A stretch of 64,000 bases of DNA, taken from the NCBI GenBank assembly GCA_014058105.1, contig JACGCM010000374.1, forward strand, positions 310,001-374,000. The letters are read 5' to 3'. The DNA comes from Kingdonia uniflora. Lineage: Eukaryota > Streptophyta > Magnoliopsida > Ranunculales > Circaeasteraceae. Position 1 is the stretch's first letter, and each line of letters begins with the position of its first letter. The translations under genes and the position numbers were made by a program. Positions 45,725 to 58,139 of this stretch are shown here, piece by piece. Under the pieces are notes generated by a model. The model ran no database searches and had not been told where the DNA came from. It saw only the letters and a list, made by a program, of their open reading frames with translations.

Positions 45725-47260
45725 ATTTCATATTTGCCTTTGGATTCTAAAAAGAACTAATACCATCCTGTTGCATAATGTCCAGCAACCATCAGAGCAA
45801 AGAACAATTTTAAATATTTTGTAATTAAAATACATATACACAAAATAAGATGATTTTTTAGGTAAAGGATGAATTTTTTATACTGGCCCAATATATCAAC
45901 AATTGAATATGCAAAAATATAGATCTTATCTATGATGTTTTGCAATATTCTTATTAGACAAATGGCAGTATATTAAAAATTATTAGAAAAAATATGATAA
46001 GGGCCATAAATTTCCTCAATTGTTTGAAATAATCAGTATTATTATTGGATGTATTTAGACAAATATATTATACAGTATAGATATTGAACGATGCATTTGA
46101 CTTACTCATGATATAATGTCAAGATATAATAGAAATAATTCACTAAAAGGGGATCAGATTTTTCAATCACACATCCGCAAAAATTTTATAATCAAAATTA
46201 GATGTATATCTTACTCATTATATCACGATAAATTTTAAAAGATCATTCCTAACCACCCATGATCTATATTTTCTCTCTCACGTCTCCTTTAACTTGTCCT
46301 TTTTGAAAAATTTAATGTCCATATCAATCTCTTAATCTTTAACACAAAGACTAGACATCGAAAGTATTCACATTATACAACATATTTGATTGAAAGACCA
46401 CTCTTTCAAAATATTTACAGTTATACCTCAAAAAACATTTCTACCTTAAAATTGAAAGCCTAGAACTTTCATCCTTTATTTTTCTCTCTCTCAAACTTGA
46501 TACTGCTATTTTGACATATCTACGAATGTAGGAAAATTTAAAATATAAAATTATCATATAATATGTATGGCTAAAATACAACTAGTTACAATTTTTATTT
46601 TGTAGTTGATTAATTATCATGATAAGTAAAATATGCATATCCTATTTCAAAATATCACCATTGACTTAAATTTATTAACTAAAAAGTAAAACTATGGGCT
46701 CAATATAGGGCATTACCCAGTTTATTACCTGTAAATAAAATACAAATAATTTATCAGCCAAATATAAGATATTATTTATAACCGATATTTTATAATTAAT
46801 TTTATCGCTTTAAAGCTATGGAACTAATACTTGTATTTTCTATTCTATTTCAATGCTCGCTTGGGTTAGCAGGGGCTCTACTAGACTTGCATTATCGAAT
46901 AACACCCTTTTATGAGAGATATGAGTATGAGGCTTCGAGAAAACTTGTGTTTTCGGAATTATATGTATAATTACGAAACAAAAAATGTGGCATATATTTT
47001 ATAAAATATGAAAAATTGAATTGAATTAAATTCATTAAAATATATAATAGTAGTTATGCGATGTAATTATCACTTATTTTGTGCAATTTTGACAAGATAT
47101 GCATGATCAACTACATTATAGATGTACTATACATAAGTCAATATATCAAAATAGGTTATATGGGTGATGACAGGGCATAAAAAATTGGGGTGGCTTAATT
47201 AATTAAACGGCCGAAGAGAGTGTTTTTGTAGGACATTTAAGTTGTTTTCTATGAAACGAT
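45725..47260. other. AT-rich intergenic DNA
   Basis: Very AT-rich, with stops in all frames and short simple runs only. It lies where the left subterminal region of the TNP2-bearing CACTA would be expected, but no CACTA-type end or GCGAC repeat was found. Confidence 0.5.
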
Positions 47261-47261
47261 T

Positions 47262-47460
47262 TTTTGGCTGTATATATCTTGCCTCTCTTCCTCATCTCCC
47301 CTATCTCCTCCATATCTCTCTCAAATCAAAGGCTCTTTCTTCTTTTTCTTCTCTCTCTCTCTCTCTATCTCTCTCTGCTTTTGAAACAATCAACGAATAA
47401 TATACAACGCCTCACTCTTATCCGCGACGAACCTGTTGGTGTCAAAATAAAATCGATCGA
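47262..47460 (+). promoter_or_regulatory. Promoter and 5' UTR of TNP2 gene
   Basis: TATATAT (47270-47277) is followed by a long pyrimidine tract with (CT)n (47350-47377), then a donor-like AAG/GTATGA near 47461. This is the layout of a plant promoter, leader and first intron ahead of the transposase exons. Confidence 0.4.
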
Positions 47461-47849
47461 AGGTATGATAATTCGCCTACAAGTCATCCAATTTGATCAT
47501 AAATTTGACAGTTTATTCAACCTAATTGCGTGATTGTAGTGCCTTTGTAATGAAAATTATGATCAATTAGGTACATAATTACATGTTAGGGTTAGATTCT
47601 TGTTGTTATCTCCATGGCACCACTCTCTTGCTTAGAACTAGGGTTGAACTGAATTTAACTATGCTTGCTTAAATTCCCCACTTGCAGTTATGGGTATATA
47701 AATTGTGATATGATCAATTATATTGGGTTTCTCATGAATATATTTTACAAGTTTTGAATTGTCGAAGACATAGGAAAATCTGTCAAATATTCGCAATTAA
47801 TTTTATACAGTTGATAATTTTTTCCATGTTTAGGTTCAAAATAGAGGAT

Positions 47850-50800
47850 ATACGAGGGATAGGAACTGGATTTCTCTTTCTTTTAATGAGCATGGTCACT
47901 TTTACCAGCGTTATTTGGATGGCATTGAGTCATTCTTAAACTTTGCGCGAGAGCACCTTCCCGGTCGAACATCTATTTCTTGTCCATGTGACAATTGTAG
48001 AAACCAAAGTCTTCCAATACCTTATGAAGAATTGGAGTACCATCTTACTAAATATGGTTTCCTCAAAAAATATAGGTTTTGGAACTATCATCGTGAGGTT
48101 GAAACGGCTGAGGGGGTTTTTACTTCCATAACTATGTTTTCCACCTCGATGCGAGGATATGCTGATTGATAATGCACACGAGGTCCATAGCTCTGTACTT
48201 CACAACCTTGGCGATAACATTGATGGAGTCATTCAAGATGAGCTAAATATAGTGCCTAATCCTGTAGGTGTTGAAGATGATGGATATATCAAGTTTGAGT
48301 CAAATTTGCGGGAGGTTATGTCTAAGTTATATCCTGGCTACGATTTTTGTTTACTTAAGTTTGTTCTAGAGCTATATAAATTAAAGGTGGAGAACGGATG
48401 GACTGAGAACAGTCTTACGGGGCTACTTCAACTACTACAAATAGTGCTACCCTCTGGAAATAAGATGCCAAGTAGTACTTACCGTGCAAAGAAGATCGTT
48501 GCAAATATGTCTTTAGATTATCAAAAAATCCACGCTTGCCCTAATGATTGCATTTTGTACTGGAGAGAGCACGAGTCTATAAAAACTTGTCTAACATGTG
48601 GCCTTTCAAGGTTCAAGGTTGTTACAGTATGGGCTTCGAACTCGAGAAGAAAACTATTGGTACGAAAAAAAGTCCTTGCTAAAGTGTTAAGATATTTCCC
48701 AATAACCCTAAGGCTACAAAGGTTATATAGGTACATTTTGTAACCTAATTCTATGCAAGTAGATTATTTAAATTGTTGTATTTATGTGATGATTTTTTTT
48801 CTACAGTGTGCCATGGGTGGAAAAATGAGACACCCTGTTGACTCTCCGACGTGAAGAACTTAGATGAGAAATACAAATAATTTTCAACAAAATCTCATAA
48901 TGTTCGGTTGGCATTGGGATTCGACGGTTTCGACCCCTTTGGCTCATTTAGTAGTGCACATAGCTGTTGGCCTGTAATGTGTGTCCCGTATAATTTACCA
49001 CCAGGTTCATGTATGAAGCCAGAATTTACGATGCTATCTCTTCTTATTGAGGGCCCGAAACAACCGGGTAAAGACATTGATGTCTATTTACAACCCTTGG
49101 TAGCAGAACTACAGGAGTTATGGGGAAAAGGAGAAAATACATTTGATGCATATAATAAAGAGACATTCATCATGGATACTGTATTATTGTGGACAATGCA
49201 CGATTTTCCTGCATATGGTAACATATCAGGTTGTCGCACAAAAGGAAAGTTTGCATGTCCTTGTGGTGGTCCAAATACTGTGTCCTTAAAACTTCTTTAT
49301 GGAAGAAAGCAGGTTTATATGAGCCACAAACAATGGTTTCAAGGGAAAGATGAGCTTCGAAAGGATACAAGTGTAGGCACATTTAATAAGAAAGAAGAAC
49401 TTCAAAGATAACACAAACATTTATCTGGGATTGAGGTTGAAAAGATGGTTGCCAACTTAAATATGCGATGGGGGAAAACCCAAGAGAAGAAACAAATGGA
49501 TGCAGAAGATGATGAAGAAAAGGGAAAGAAGGATTAACCTTCTTGTTTTTTTAAACGGTCAATACAGTTTGATCTCGAGTATTGGAAACATCTTGCGGTC
49601 CGTCATAATTTAGATGTCATGCACATTGAAAGCAATGTTTGTCAAATCCTTATGGCACAAATGTTAAAGATGAAAGGGAGGACGAAGGATGATGCAAATG
49701 CACGTAAAGACTTAAAGAGGTTAGGACTTAAAAAGCGCATGTGGCTGGTTAAAAAAAATGGGAAAGAATTCATGAGGCAAGGCCATTATTGTTTTCGAAA
49801 AGAAGAAAAACAACTATTCCTCCAGACTTTGCATGATCTAAAGGTCCCGTTTGAGTTCAGTAGTAATTGGAAGATTATTGTTAAAGATATAATGGATTTA
49901 ACAGGCATGAAATCCCACTATTATCACATTTTGATGTAGCATTTGCTCCCTGTTCTTATTCAAAATGCATTTAAGGATAGGAAAGAAATTCATCCGATAA
50001 TCTGAAGCATATGTACCCTTTTTAAGGCATTATACTCATGGGCAATAGATGTTGATATGCTGATGACTTTGGAGAAAGGTATTGCAAATACCCTTTGTGA
50101 GCTCAAGAAATTTTTCCCCCCTTCAATTTTTGTTGTGATGATGCATCTTCCAATTCACTTAGCATACGAGGCTCAGTTGTGTGGACCGATTTTCTATAGA
50201 TGGATGTATCCATTTGAACTGTAAGTACATGGCGCGATTTTAAGCTTATATGTGTTTAGTCTTGTACATACTAAAAACATTGTATAATCTTATTTGTATA
50301 TGGTTCATGAAGACATTCATGGGGTACGTTGGCAATAAGGCGCGCCCTGAAGGGTGTATTGCAGGGTGTATTGCAGAAGCATATAAACTGGAGGAAACAT
50401 TAATATATTGTACTAAATATAGAGGAAGCAGTTTAGATAGCTTCTTGGAAGGATAGAATGCGAGGCTGGATGGATCAGCTCCACTTCCACTGACAATGTT
50501 TGATCATATTAATGAAAAGGAGTATGATGGAAATTGTGGGCCAGTAGGTCCGAGTGAAAGATTCATTATTTCATGCACCGAATATGAACAAGTTCACAAA
50601 TGGGTGTTGAAGAGCCATCCAAATTACGAGGATTGGGAAAAGTAAGACATTTAACTTACGTAAGTTATAAGTGTACTTAAATATCTATATTTTTATTTTC
50701 TTTAACTTTTACCTTTAAGCAACATGTCGATTTCATAAAATTTCACCAGATTACTGCAAAGAAGAAGCCAGGTTACTACAAATTAGCTCAAGAAGAATAT

Positions 50801-51555
50801 TTCATGTCTTGGTTGAAAAATTAGGTATGTTAATTCTGCCTTGCATTTTCATTAGTTGGCGTTACCATTTAGCGAAAAATTATAGTTAATTTTTTGTTGA
50901 TATATTTTCAAAAAGAATTCAAGGAATCAAGTGATATAGCTTTTTCTAACATAGTAAGGGGACCAATGCCAGTGGCTACAAGACGTAATAAGTATTGTGT
51001 TAACGGGTTTCTTTTTGCCACAAAGGATTATGAGGCAATTAAAACAAATCAAAATAGTGGAGTTAGCACAAATTGTGTAACCACTTTTCGGGTGAGTAAT
51101 AAGGACATGTTTACAGAGGACGAGGCAGCTACATACTATGGAGTTCTAAGGGAGATTATACATCTAGAGTACTATGAAGGATACAAACCTGTTCTATTTA
51201 AGTACGATTGGGGAAGGGTAAAAATGACTTTAAGTTAGATAAAGATGAAAATCTAAGGCTAGTGAAATTATCCAATTTTTTCTGCTCAAACCAAATAGGA
51301 GATGGGCCATTTATTCTAGCAGAGCATGTATGGAAAGTTTTTTATTCCAAGGATCCTAAAGATCTGAAATGGAATATAGTCTTGGATGTCCCAGCAAAGG
51401 TTTACGTTGAAGTTGAATTATGTCTTACGTCAGAAAAAATTGATAAAACTGATATAAATATTGGACAAAACAACAATAAAGCTCTTTATGAAAATGTGTT
51501 ATTATTCTCTGAGGAAGTAATTGTCGACGCCGAGAAGAGCAGGAAGCAAAATTGA
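47850..51555 (+). pseudogene. CACTA (En/Spm) TNP2 transposase gene
   Basis: Transposase gene with the standard domain order. Transposase-associated domain: RNWISLSFNEHGHFYQR, ESFLNFAREH, ISCPCDNCRN, YHLTKYGFLKKYRFW (47850-48110), with a frameshift near 48165. TNP2 domain: LYPGYDFCLLKFVLELYKLK, SSTYRAKKIVANMSLDYQKI, CPNDCILYWREHES, VLRYFPITLRLQRLY; an intron near 48740-48807; then GFDGFDPFGSFSSAHSCWPV, VPYNLPPGSCMKPE, DIDVYLQPLVAELQELWG, DFPAYGNISGCRTKG, LDVMHIESNVCQI (49611), MKSHYYHILM. DUF4218: FVVMMHLPIHLAYEAQLCGP, FYRWMYPFE, YVGNKARPEGCIA. DUF4216: VNGFLFATKDYEAI, TNQNSGVSTN, TYYGVLREIIHLEYYEGYKP, FILAEHVWKVFYSKDPKD. Several stops and shifts. It would cut and paste CACTA ends; this copy is broken but full-length. 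Confidence 0.88.
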
Positions 51556-52637
51556 GGGAAACAAAAGAACTAATGTTTATCAATGAGTACCTATATTATA
51601 CTTATATTCTTTGTGAAGCTTGACTGAGTTTGTTTTTTATTTAATGTTAGTTCATTGCCTTTGATGATCAATACAATTTTTTGCTTGATATCTTCATGAT
51701 AATGTTTACTTTAATAGTATTCTCATCTATCAAAAAATTACAATTAACATGATTTGTTTAATTGCCCTTATGCATAAATTATTTACAAAAACTATTGACA
51801 TGATTTATTATATTACCCTCATACTTAATGTGGAAAACTAAAGTTGATTGTGTTTTTATATTTGATAGCTTTGATAGTGCTTGCTCTTAATATAAATATA
51901 TATGGTTATGGTGTGGCTTATTTTGCTAGACTTTGTGCATGTATTCCCCTTACCTTTTATTTTATGCTTATACATTATATTGCGTATGGTTGTATCTCAA
52001 GTAGCTACTGTTCTTACTACCTGCCAACTCTTATGCTAATGCTAGGAATGATCCAAAGGTATGTTTGGGTAAAATAGTCTTATCATTAACACTTAAACTA
52101 TATGTTGTATGACTAGATCACCAATTACAATTGTCTAATCATACTTTTAAAACGTGTGATTTTCAGGTGGCTTGAAATTTGAGCACAAAACCAATCAGAG
52201 ATGCCTATATAATCCCCCTTATGAGTTGCAAGCCTACAAGTACATGAATGATATAAAGAAAATTTAAAATTGAAGTTCTTTGAAAAGCTGCAAGTTAGAT
52301 TGTTTCTTCAATTTTTGGAAGGAAATCATCTGGAACCTTGACAGCCTGAGTAGAAATCAGAAGTAACCTTAACTGCTATCTTGAGATTGGAAATCATAGG
52401 TAACCTTTCACAGTAGCTGCCCTAATTCTCTCTCTCTCTCTCTGCATTTGCGCTTACTTTGTTTCTAACAGATTTAAAGAAGAAAGCCACAAAAGAAAGA
52501 TTGCTAGCACTGCCTATCTGTGATTGTGATTCAAATCTTTCATCTATCTAATTTCATGTTTTCCATTACCAAATTTAAAATTCGTGATCAATTATTTAGT
52601 GCATTTTCATAAACTATTCTTTTGAAAGAATAATTAG

Positions 52638-52668
<31 letters not shown>

Positions 52669-55600
52669 TGTTATTATAGAAGTCATCACATGTTGATATG
52701 TAAAATGTATCTTGTACTTTCATAAACTGCTATCATTCTGCTATCATCACATGTTAATATATTTTCCCCGAAAAACCACAGGTTACCGAAATGGTCCTCA
52801 TCATCATTGTGCTGAATTATGGTAAACATATCTTTCACTCCCAATCTAAGTATAGCCTCATTAGTAGACTTTAGGCTCAGCAATGCATAAAATATATTGC
52901 ATAAGTTCTGAAACCTTAGCTTTAAGAACAGTACTATTCTTTTTTTTTATCCAACACTCCATGCATTCCATCAAGCTTACCTAGCATAAGAAATAGCATT
53001 CCATTAACGAGTCTTCATAAGAACTAATGCTTGGGGTTTTATGATTTAGCTCTGGTAGTTGGAGGAGGAGGATCCTTCATTACCTGTATAGCTATTTTGT
53101 TTTTGTTATACATTCTTTTAGCACTCCTAGGTATTTCCCAGCCCTCGTCGTTCCCAGCCCTCTTGATCATTAGTATCCACAACATTTTAAGTGAGTTTAA
53201 ATTCTCCACTTGCTCTCTTTCGATCAACTCATACTATTAATTACTAATAAAACTTTATTTAGAATAAACTTGTTTGTAGGGAATGATATCCATCTCCGCA
53301 AACTGAATTTGAATAATAGTACTGAGATTTCACTTGTATTTGAGTACTGACTTTGCAACTATTGCCTACTGACCAGCTATACATTGTGTACTGTATCTGT
53401 ACCACATTTTTACTCTGGTGACCCTGTAGTTGTTACTGACCCTCAACTTGAGCAAGCCCTGAACCATACTGTAGTCCTCCCCCCACTGATTCTAAGCTAA
53501 TAAGAACTCTTTTAACATATCCATTCTGAACTGATCAAGAGGATTACAAATCTTTCTATTAAATGGCAGCAAAGAAGACTTTTTGAACACCCTAATTCTC
53601 CTTGCAGATATTTTTAGTTAACTTAGACATGTTGTTAAACGTTGGGATAGTATATGGGGCTCGTTAATTTACCTGCGTGTAGGAGTAACATTCATTCTAA
53701 TGGACTTTCAACTTTTGATGAAAGAAATGTCAAAGATGGAACATGTTATGATTCTCTTTAATGTGAATTTAAACCTCTTGGTTCTCAACTAATTTGATAA
53801 TGTATTGCATTATCGTGTTTTGCAAGAAAAATTGAAGCTGTAAACCACTTTCTTTCAATTTTGTGTTATATTTCAGGTGCATATTCTCTTCAAGTGAGCT
53901 GAACAAAAACAAGACAAGAATTATGACTATTGCCCTATTGTCTCTGTGCACCTCAAGTCTAATACACGGTCGAAGAAACTACAATCAAAGTTAGCTCATA
54001 CAGCTCAAAGCTTCAGATTTATTTATTTATCTCAAAAAGATCAAACAGATGTGGGGTTATGTTCAGTATAGTAGCGGTGAGCAAAGGTTCAACAAAGTTA
54101 AGCAAATCAGAAAAGAAAATTACTTTGAGGCACAGACCTTTGAAATTTTCTTTTTTGCTTATTTACTATCTTCAACTATCATTGCAATAGCTACATTAGT
54201 TTTCTTATCTTATCTTGATTTTCTATTCTTTTCACTTTTTTTTACGGCTGCAAATATCTTATTGTGTTCTGTCTTACCTGATGAATACAAATAGGTTCTG
54301 CTTTCAAATTCATAAACTAGGAATCTGTGTTTTGAGTACTGAGTAGTGAGTCCAGATAGTGCATTTTATGCTATGCTAGGATTCTTTGCCTTTACCGAAA
54401 TTTCCACATCTGTAAGTTTCTCTTGTAATTATATGCCCTTATGTTCTGTTGAACATTTTTGATGATTTTGTATATCTCATAAATATTCTGATAAGATGAT
54501 CAAATCCGTAAGAATCGTTTACGTCTTTGGACTAATCTTTATATCTGCTACTTGAACTGAACTGTGGTATAGGTATTCGTATGGTTTAAATCCGTTCAAT
54601 CCGCTACCTTGAATCACACTATACACGAATATGAATGTTCTATTTCAATTATTTACGGGACAAAAGTATTATCTCGTAATTTCAAGGTACATAACACTTT
54701 TCATTGACAGACATTTACATTAGTCCCAGGCTTACTTTTGAAAGTACAACTAATATTCCTGTGAGTATATCCTGAGGGCTTCAGGTCTTTCCTCAATGCA
54801 GAAGGTACAACATAAAATGCATCTCAACTTCGCTGGTACGATGATGACTGTTTTACTCTCTCAAGTCCATAGCAGGAACCGTTTCAAACCAATGAAAATC
54901 ATTCATAAAGAATTTAGGAGAATTAGACGCGAGTCAAAATTCTGCATGTATGAAACACCTGCGCGGCCTCTCGGGTAATAACTTCCTGAACTCATTCATG
55001 TCAGAAGATTTTGCATTTCTCACTCACACGTTGGGTTCTTCTTGATCTGGTATCACCGCTGATTTATTCGGTATGAATAAGACTGCCAAACCCAACATTG
55101 GAATCAACTAGTCAGCATCCCAAAAGTAGGTTTCATTAACCTGTCTGATTTTGATTTAACGTTCACCTTTGAATAAGGGAATCAAGATGGAAGAAAAAGA
55201 AAAACTGTAGTCTTCGCGAACAGTTAGCCCATTAAGCTAAAAGAACTTCACCTCTTGCCAACTCCGCAGCAACCAATCCTGTTATTATAAGTTTGCCGTT
55301 AATTATTTCAGGTGCAGGACCCCTGAAAGTCTACTTCTGATAACTTGGTAATAACCTACTTCGATGCCTGTGCTGTGATTGATTCAGTCCTCTATCTTTC
55401 TCTATAGAACTGCCATTGATACCCCAAGCATCAAGCAGCTTCTCGAATCGTTATCAAACTCAACAATTCCAAGTTGGAATTCGATTCTAGGGTACAACTT
55501 TAGACGGGTCAACCCGGAGTATTATTTGATTTGCAATAGTTTTATAACTAGAATGGTTGTCTAAAACTATAGATCAACTTCATATTCAATTCAAACATTC

Positions 55601-56030
55601 AAATAACAGATATGGATTGGTTCTAAAGTTATCTCATTTAATTATTCTTTTTTCATTATTTCCCTTGAACAATACCACATATGATTATTATTGCTAGATC
55701 TCAACATTAGTAATCTGCAGATACTGGAATTGCAAGGAATAAGGCTTATGTTCTTTTTGATTGTCGTATGCAATTCACCTATAGAGCACGTGCACTTGGA
55801 TACTCAAACAGTTACGAATGAATGAAATTGGTTTTTATGAATTCCATTATTTTGTGAATATATTATTACTATATTATCAAGTTGTAGGAGCGGGAATGTT
55901 TATCTTTGGTTTTTTTGCTTATTTCTATATAAAACTTCAACTTTTATAATATAAGATACAATTATAATTTAATTGCAAGATTATTCTTATTATCCTATAC
56001 AGCCGTGTGTGTAAATATATATTATATTAT
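51556..56030. other. Post-transposase interior, nothing recognised
   Basis: About 4.5 kb of AT-rich DNA. Open frames at 51844-52077, 53031-53240 and 54049-54294 are hydrophobic but have no partner exons or known motifs. A frame at 54796-54978 (HSRNRFKPMKIIHKEFRRIR) is basic and unrecognised. If the TNP2 gene and the right end at 56484 belong to one CACTA, a TnpA-like second gene should lie here; I cannot see one. Contains (TC)n at 52427-52443. Confidence 0.4.
52637..52664. repeat. (TA)n microsatellite
   Basis: About 13 TA dinucleotides with flanking AT-rich sequence. Confidence 0.95.
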
Positions 56031-56039
56031 TTTTTCTTC

Positions 56040-56484
56040 GTATAAAAATTTTTGGCGACGAGTATTACCCGTCGGAAAACGTTGTTAGGGAAACTAAATG
56101 CCGACAAAATTCTATTATCGTAAAAGCCAAAATTTAAAAGATGAAATGACGAAAAAAAATTTGCCGGAGACAAATAAATAGTGTCGCAATAGATAGTGAC
56201 GTATAATTTTTGGCGATGAACGATTCTCTAAGATGACAACTTAAACTATTGCAAAAGGCATTGTCCCAAAATGTTTAGCGACAAAATCTGCCATCGTGAA
56301 AAAGCAAGAAACAACAACGTAAAATACTTGTCTAAAAAAGTTATTGTGTACAGCGATGGTTTTTACTGTCGCCAAACTTTTGCTGACACCATCAATTGCG
56401 GCAGCGGTATGACGGTCTTTACCCGTCACTAAATGGTTTTTGCGAAGTGCGAAACCCGTCGCTGAAACCCATTTTTTTGTGGTG
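56040..56484 (+). repeat. Right subterminal repeats and TIR of a CACTA-like element
   Basis: Many short motifs of the type TTTGGCGACGA, CCCGTCGG, GTGACG and their inverted forms fill 440 bp and end in CCCATTTTTTTGTGGTG, close to the CACTA right end (TTTTCTTGTAGTG, here with A changed to G). A possible 3-bp target repeat TTA follows (56485-56487). The end differs in sequence from the CACTA at 12-18 kb, so it is a different family. No matching left end is found in the window. Confidence 0.6.
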
Positions 56485-56487
56485 TTA

Positions 56488-56871
56488 GCCTCTGAAATTT
56501 AGTAGTCACCCTCTCATCATATACCTGTTGCCTGATCTTTACCATTATGAAAACAAAGCACAATAGATAACGTTATTGTAAAGGATGCTTCCACAGAGAT
56601 GACTGACATCATAGTACTGGTACTATTTTAATTAAACCCACATTTAATGTGAAGAAACGGTCCCAAAGCATTCATCATTCAAAGGGAAAATTATCTTGGA
56701 ACCCCTAACGTCAAGTACATCAATCCTTTCCACCATCATAAATGCCAGATACAGTCTTCCATACGTAAATACCGAGTACTCAACCAGTCAAGTTCTCCAT
56801 TAATACATCATCCATTCCAACACCAACAGTGTCTAACAATCTTTCTCAACCAAAACCACTCGTGCCTTCAG
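56488..56871 (+). other. Likely 3' untranslated region of the Tat element
   Basis: AT-rich, no ORF, directly upstream of a PPT and LTR, so probably element sequence. It shows no similarity that I can see to the flank at 33450-34690. Confidence 0.4.
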
Positions 56872-56886
56872 TTGCGAGGAGGCAAT
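56872..56886 (+). promoter_or_regulatory. Polypurine tract before 3' LTR
   Basis: GCGAGGAGGCAAT lies directly before the LTR start TGTAGGGA. Its presence shows the LTR at 56887 is a 3' LTR of a longer element, not a solo LTR. Confidence 0.6.
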
Positions 56887-57379
56887 TGTAGGGATCTATC
56901 CCTCGACCTAGTCCAAACTCGAATTACCTCAGTATCAAACTCACGCATTACACACGTGACATGTACAACCAACATTGACACCAAAGCCATGAACTGATAA
57001 AGAACGTGGATCGAGCACCACAACAAAATATGAACAAGTCAAAGACGCCTGTCTCCCACGAACTAAATGTTACTCGTTCAACCACCACTTATCTCATTAT
57101 CTGGAGTCAACACGATAACGAGCTGTAAGTGAGGTCTATATAAAGAAAATGTTCTAGAGGCGATATGGATATGAAAAACTAGATTCTCTAAACTCTGACA
57201 CAAGAATTTTTAGATTCAAAACACCACAAAATTTCTTATTTCAAGATCACTTGTAATATGATATCAACCTCAAGCAATAAAATTTATAGTTATTTATTGT
57301 ATTATATTGATTTATTTCATAAGTTCATTTGGTGTAAGATTTAATTTTGAGCTATTTCGAGCTACGGAATTTTGCTATT
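56887..57379 (+). mobile_element. 3' LTR of the Tat-type element
   Basis: About 490 bp starting TGTAGGGATC, colinear with 19515-20111 (same orientation). It lacks a roughly 90-bp segment present in the left LTR (about 19955-20045). A five-base sequence GGTCT at 57383 resembles GATCT before the left LTR (19510-19514), possibly a mutated target duplication. LTR end position is uncertain by a few bases. Confidence 0.7.
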
Positions 57380-57526
57380 TAAGGTCTATAACTTTTATAA
57401 TTTGTTTAATAATATTTACTGGATTCACCTACAACTAGACCAAGTTTGACATAAAACTCTTGTAGCATACATTGAATTTCCACATGATTTGTATTGGTAT
57501 GACTTAGTTGCAGGTGTGGCATGCCA

Positions 57527-58085
57527 TGTAGGATTACGGCTCAAAATAGAGGAAGTCGCTTGAACGAGACTTAAGTTGTTCGAACGAGACATAAAGTCGT
57601 TCGAACGAAAACCTTGGTATTTGTTTTGTAGGTTCATTTTTTTTGAGGCGATGGTTTTTCTCATGATGCATACTTCGTTGATGACCTAATAGAGTGTCTA
57701 TAAATAGAAAGTCTATAAATAGAGAGTGTAAGTTCAAAGCCTATATACAACGTTATAAAGAGTTAGAGAGAGAAAATAGAGAAATAGAGGATTTTACTCT
57801 AAAGAGATTTCTAGGGTTTTATTTAGGGTTTCTTGCTGGGGATTATCTGTAAGGGTAGAGGTGAGATAGAGTGATCTCTAGAACTTTTTGTTACCCTAAT
57901 TGATAATAGATTCATCGCGTTTATCAGGGGTAGTTTTGACTATTTTTGGGTTTCCACCTAAATTTAAACTTTGTGTATGTGTTTATTTCTTTGATTGAAT
58001 TCTCTATGATTAGAGTTAGATCTTCAGCTCTTGCTCAATCATTTTGTGCTTCCGTGGGGCAATTTACCCCTTTTATTTCCTAACA
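57527..58085 (+). mobile_element. 5' LTR of a short copia element
   Basis: 559 bp from TGTAGGATTACGG to TTTCCTAACA. It matches the copy at 59575-60110 along its length (e.g. TTCGTTGATGACCTAATAGA). TATAAATAGA boxes lie near 57697 and 57713. Confidence 0.85.
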
Positions 58086-58087
58086 AT

Positions 58088-58099
58088 TGGTATAAGAGC
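58088..58099 (+). promoter_or_regulatory. Primer binding site, initiator tRNA-Met
   Basis: TGGTATAAGAGC differs by one base from TGGTATCAGAGC, the usual copia PBS, and starts 2 bp after the LTR. Confidence 0.85.
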
Positions 58100-58139
58100 G
58101 AGGTTTGGGACAAGTAGAGAAGCAAGATGGGATGATCTA

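Noticed and set aside
53031..54294. Hydrophobic ORFs as possible membrane proteins
   Set aside because: AT-rich sequence gives hydrophobic readings by chance; no splice partners, homologous motifs or codon bias.
56887..57379. Solo LTR
   Set aside because: A polypurine tract lies directly upstream, so internal element sequence is attached.
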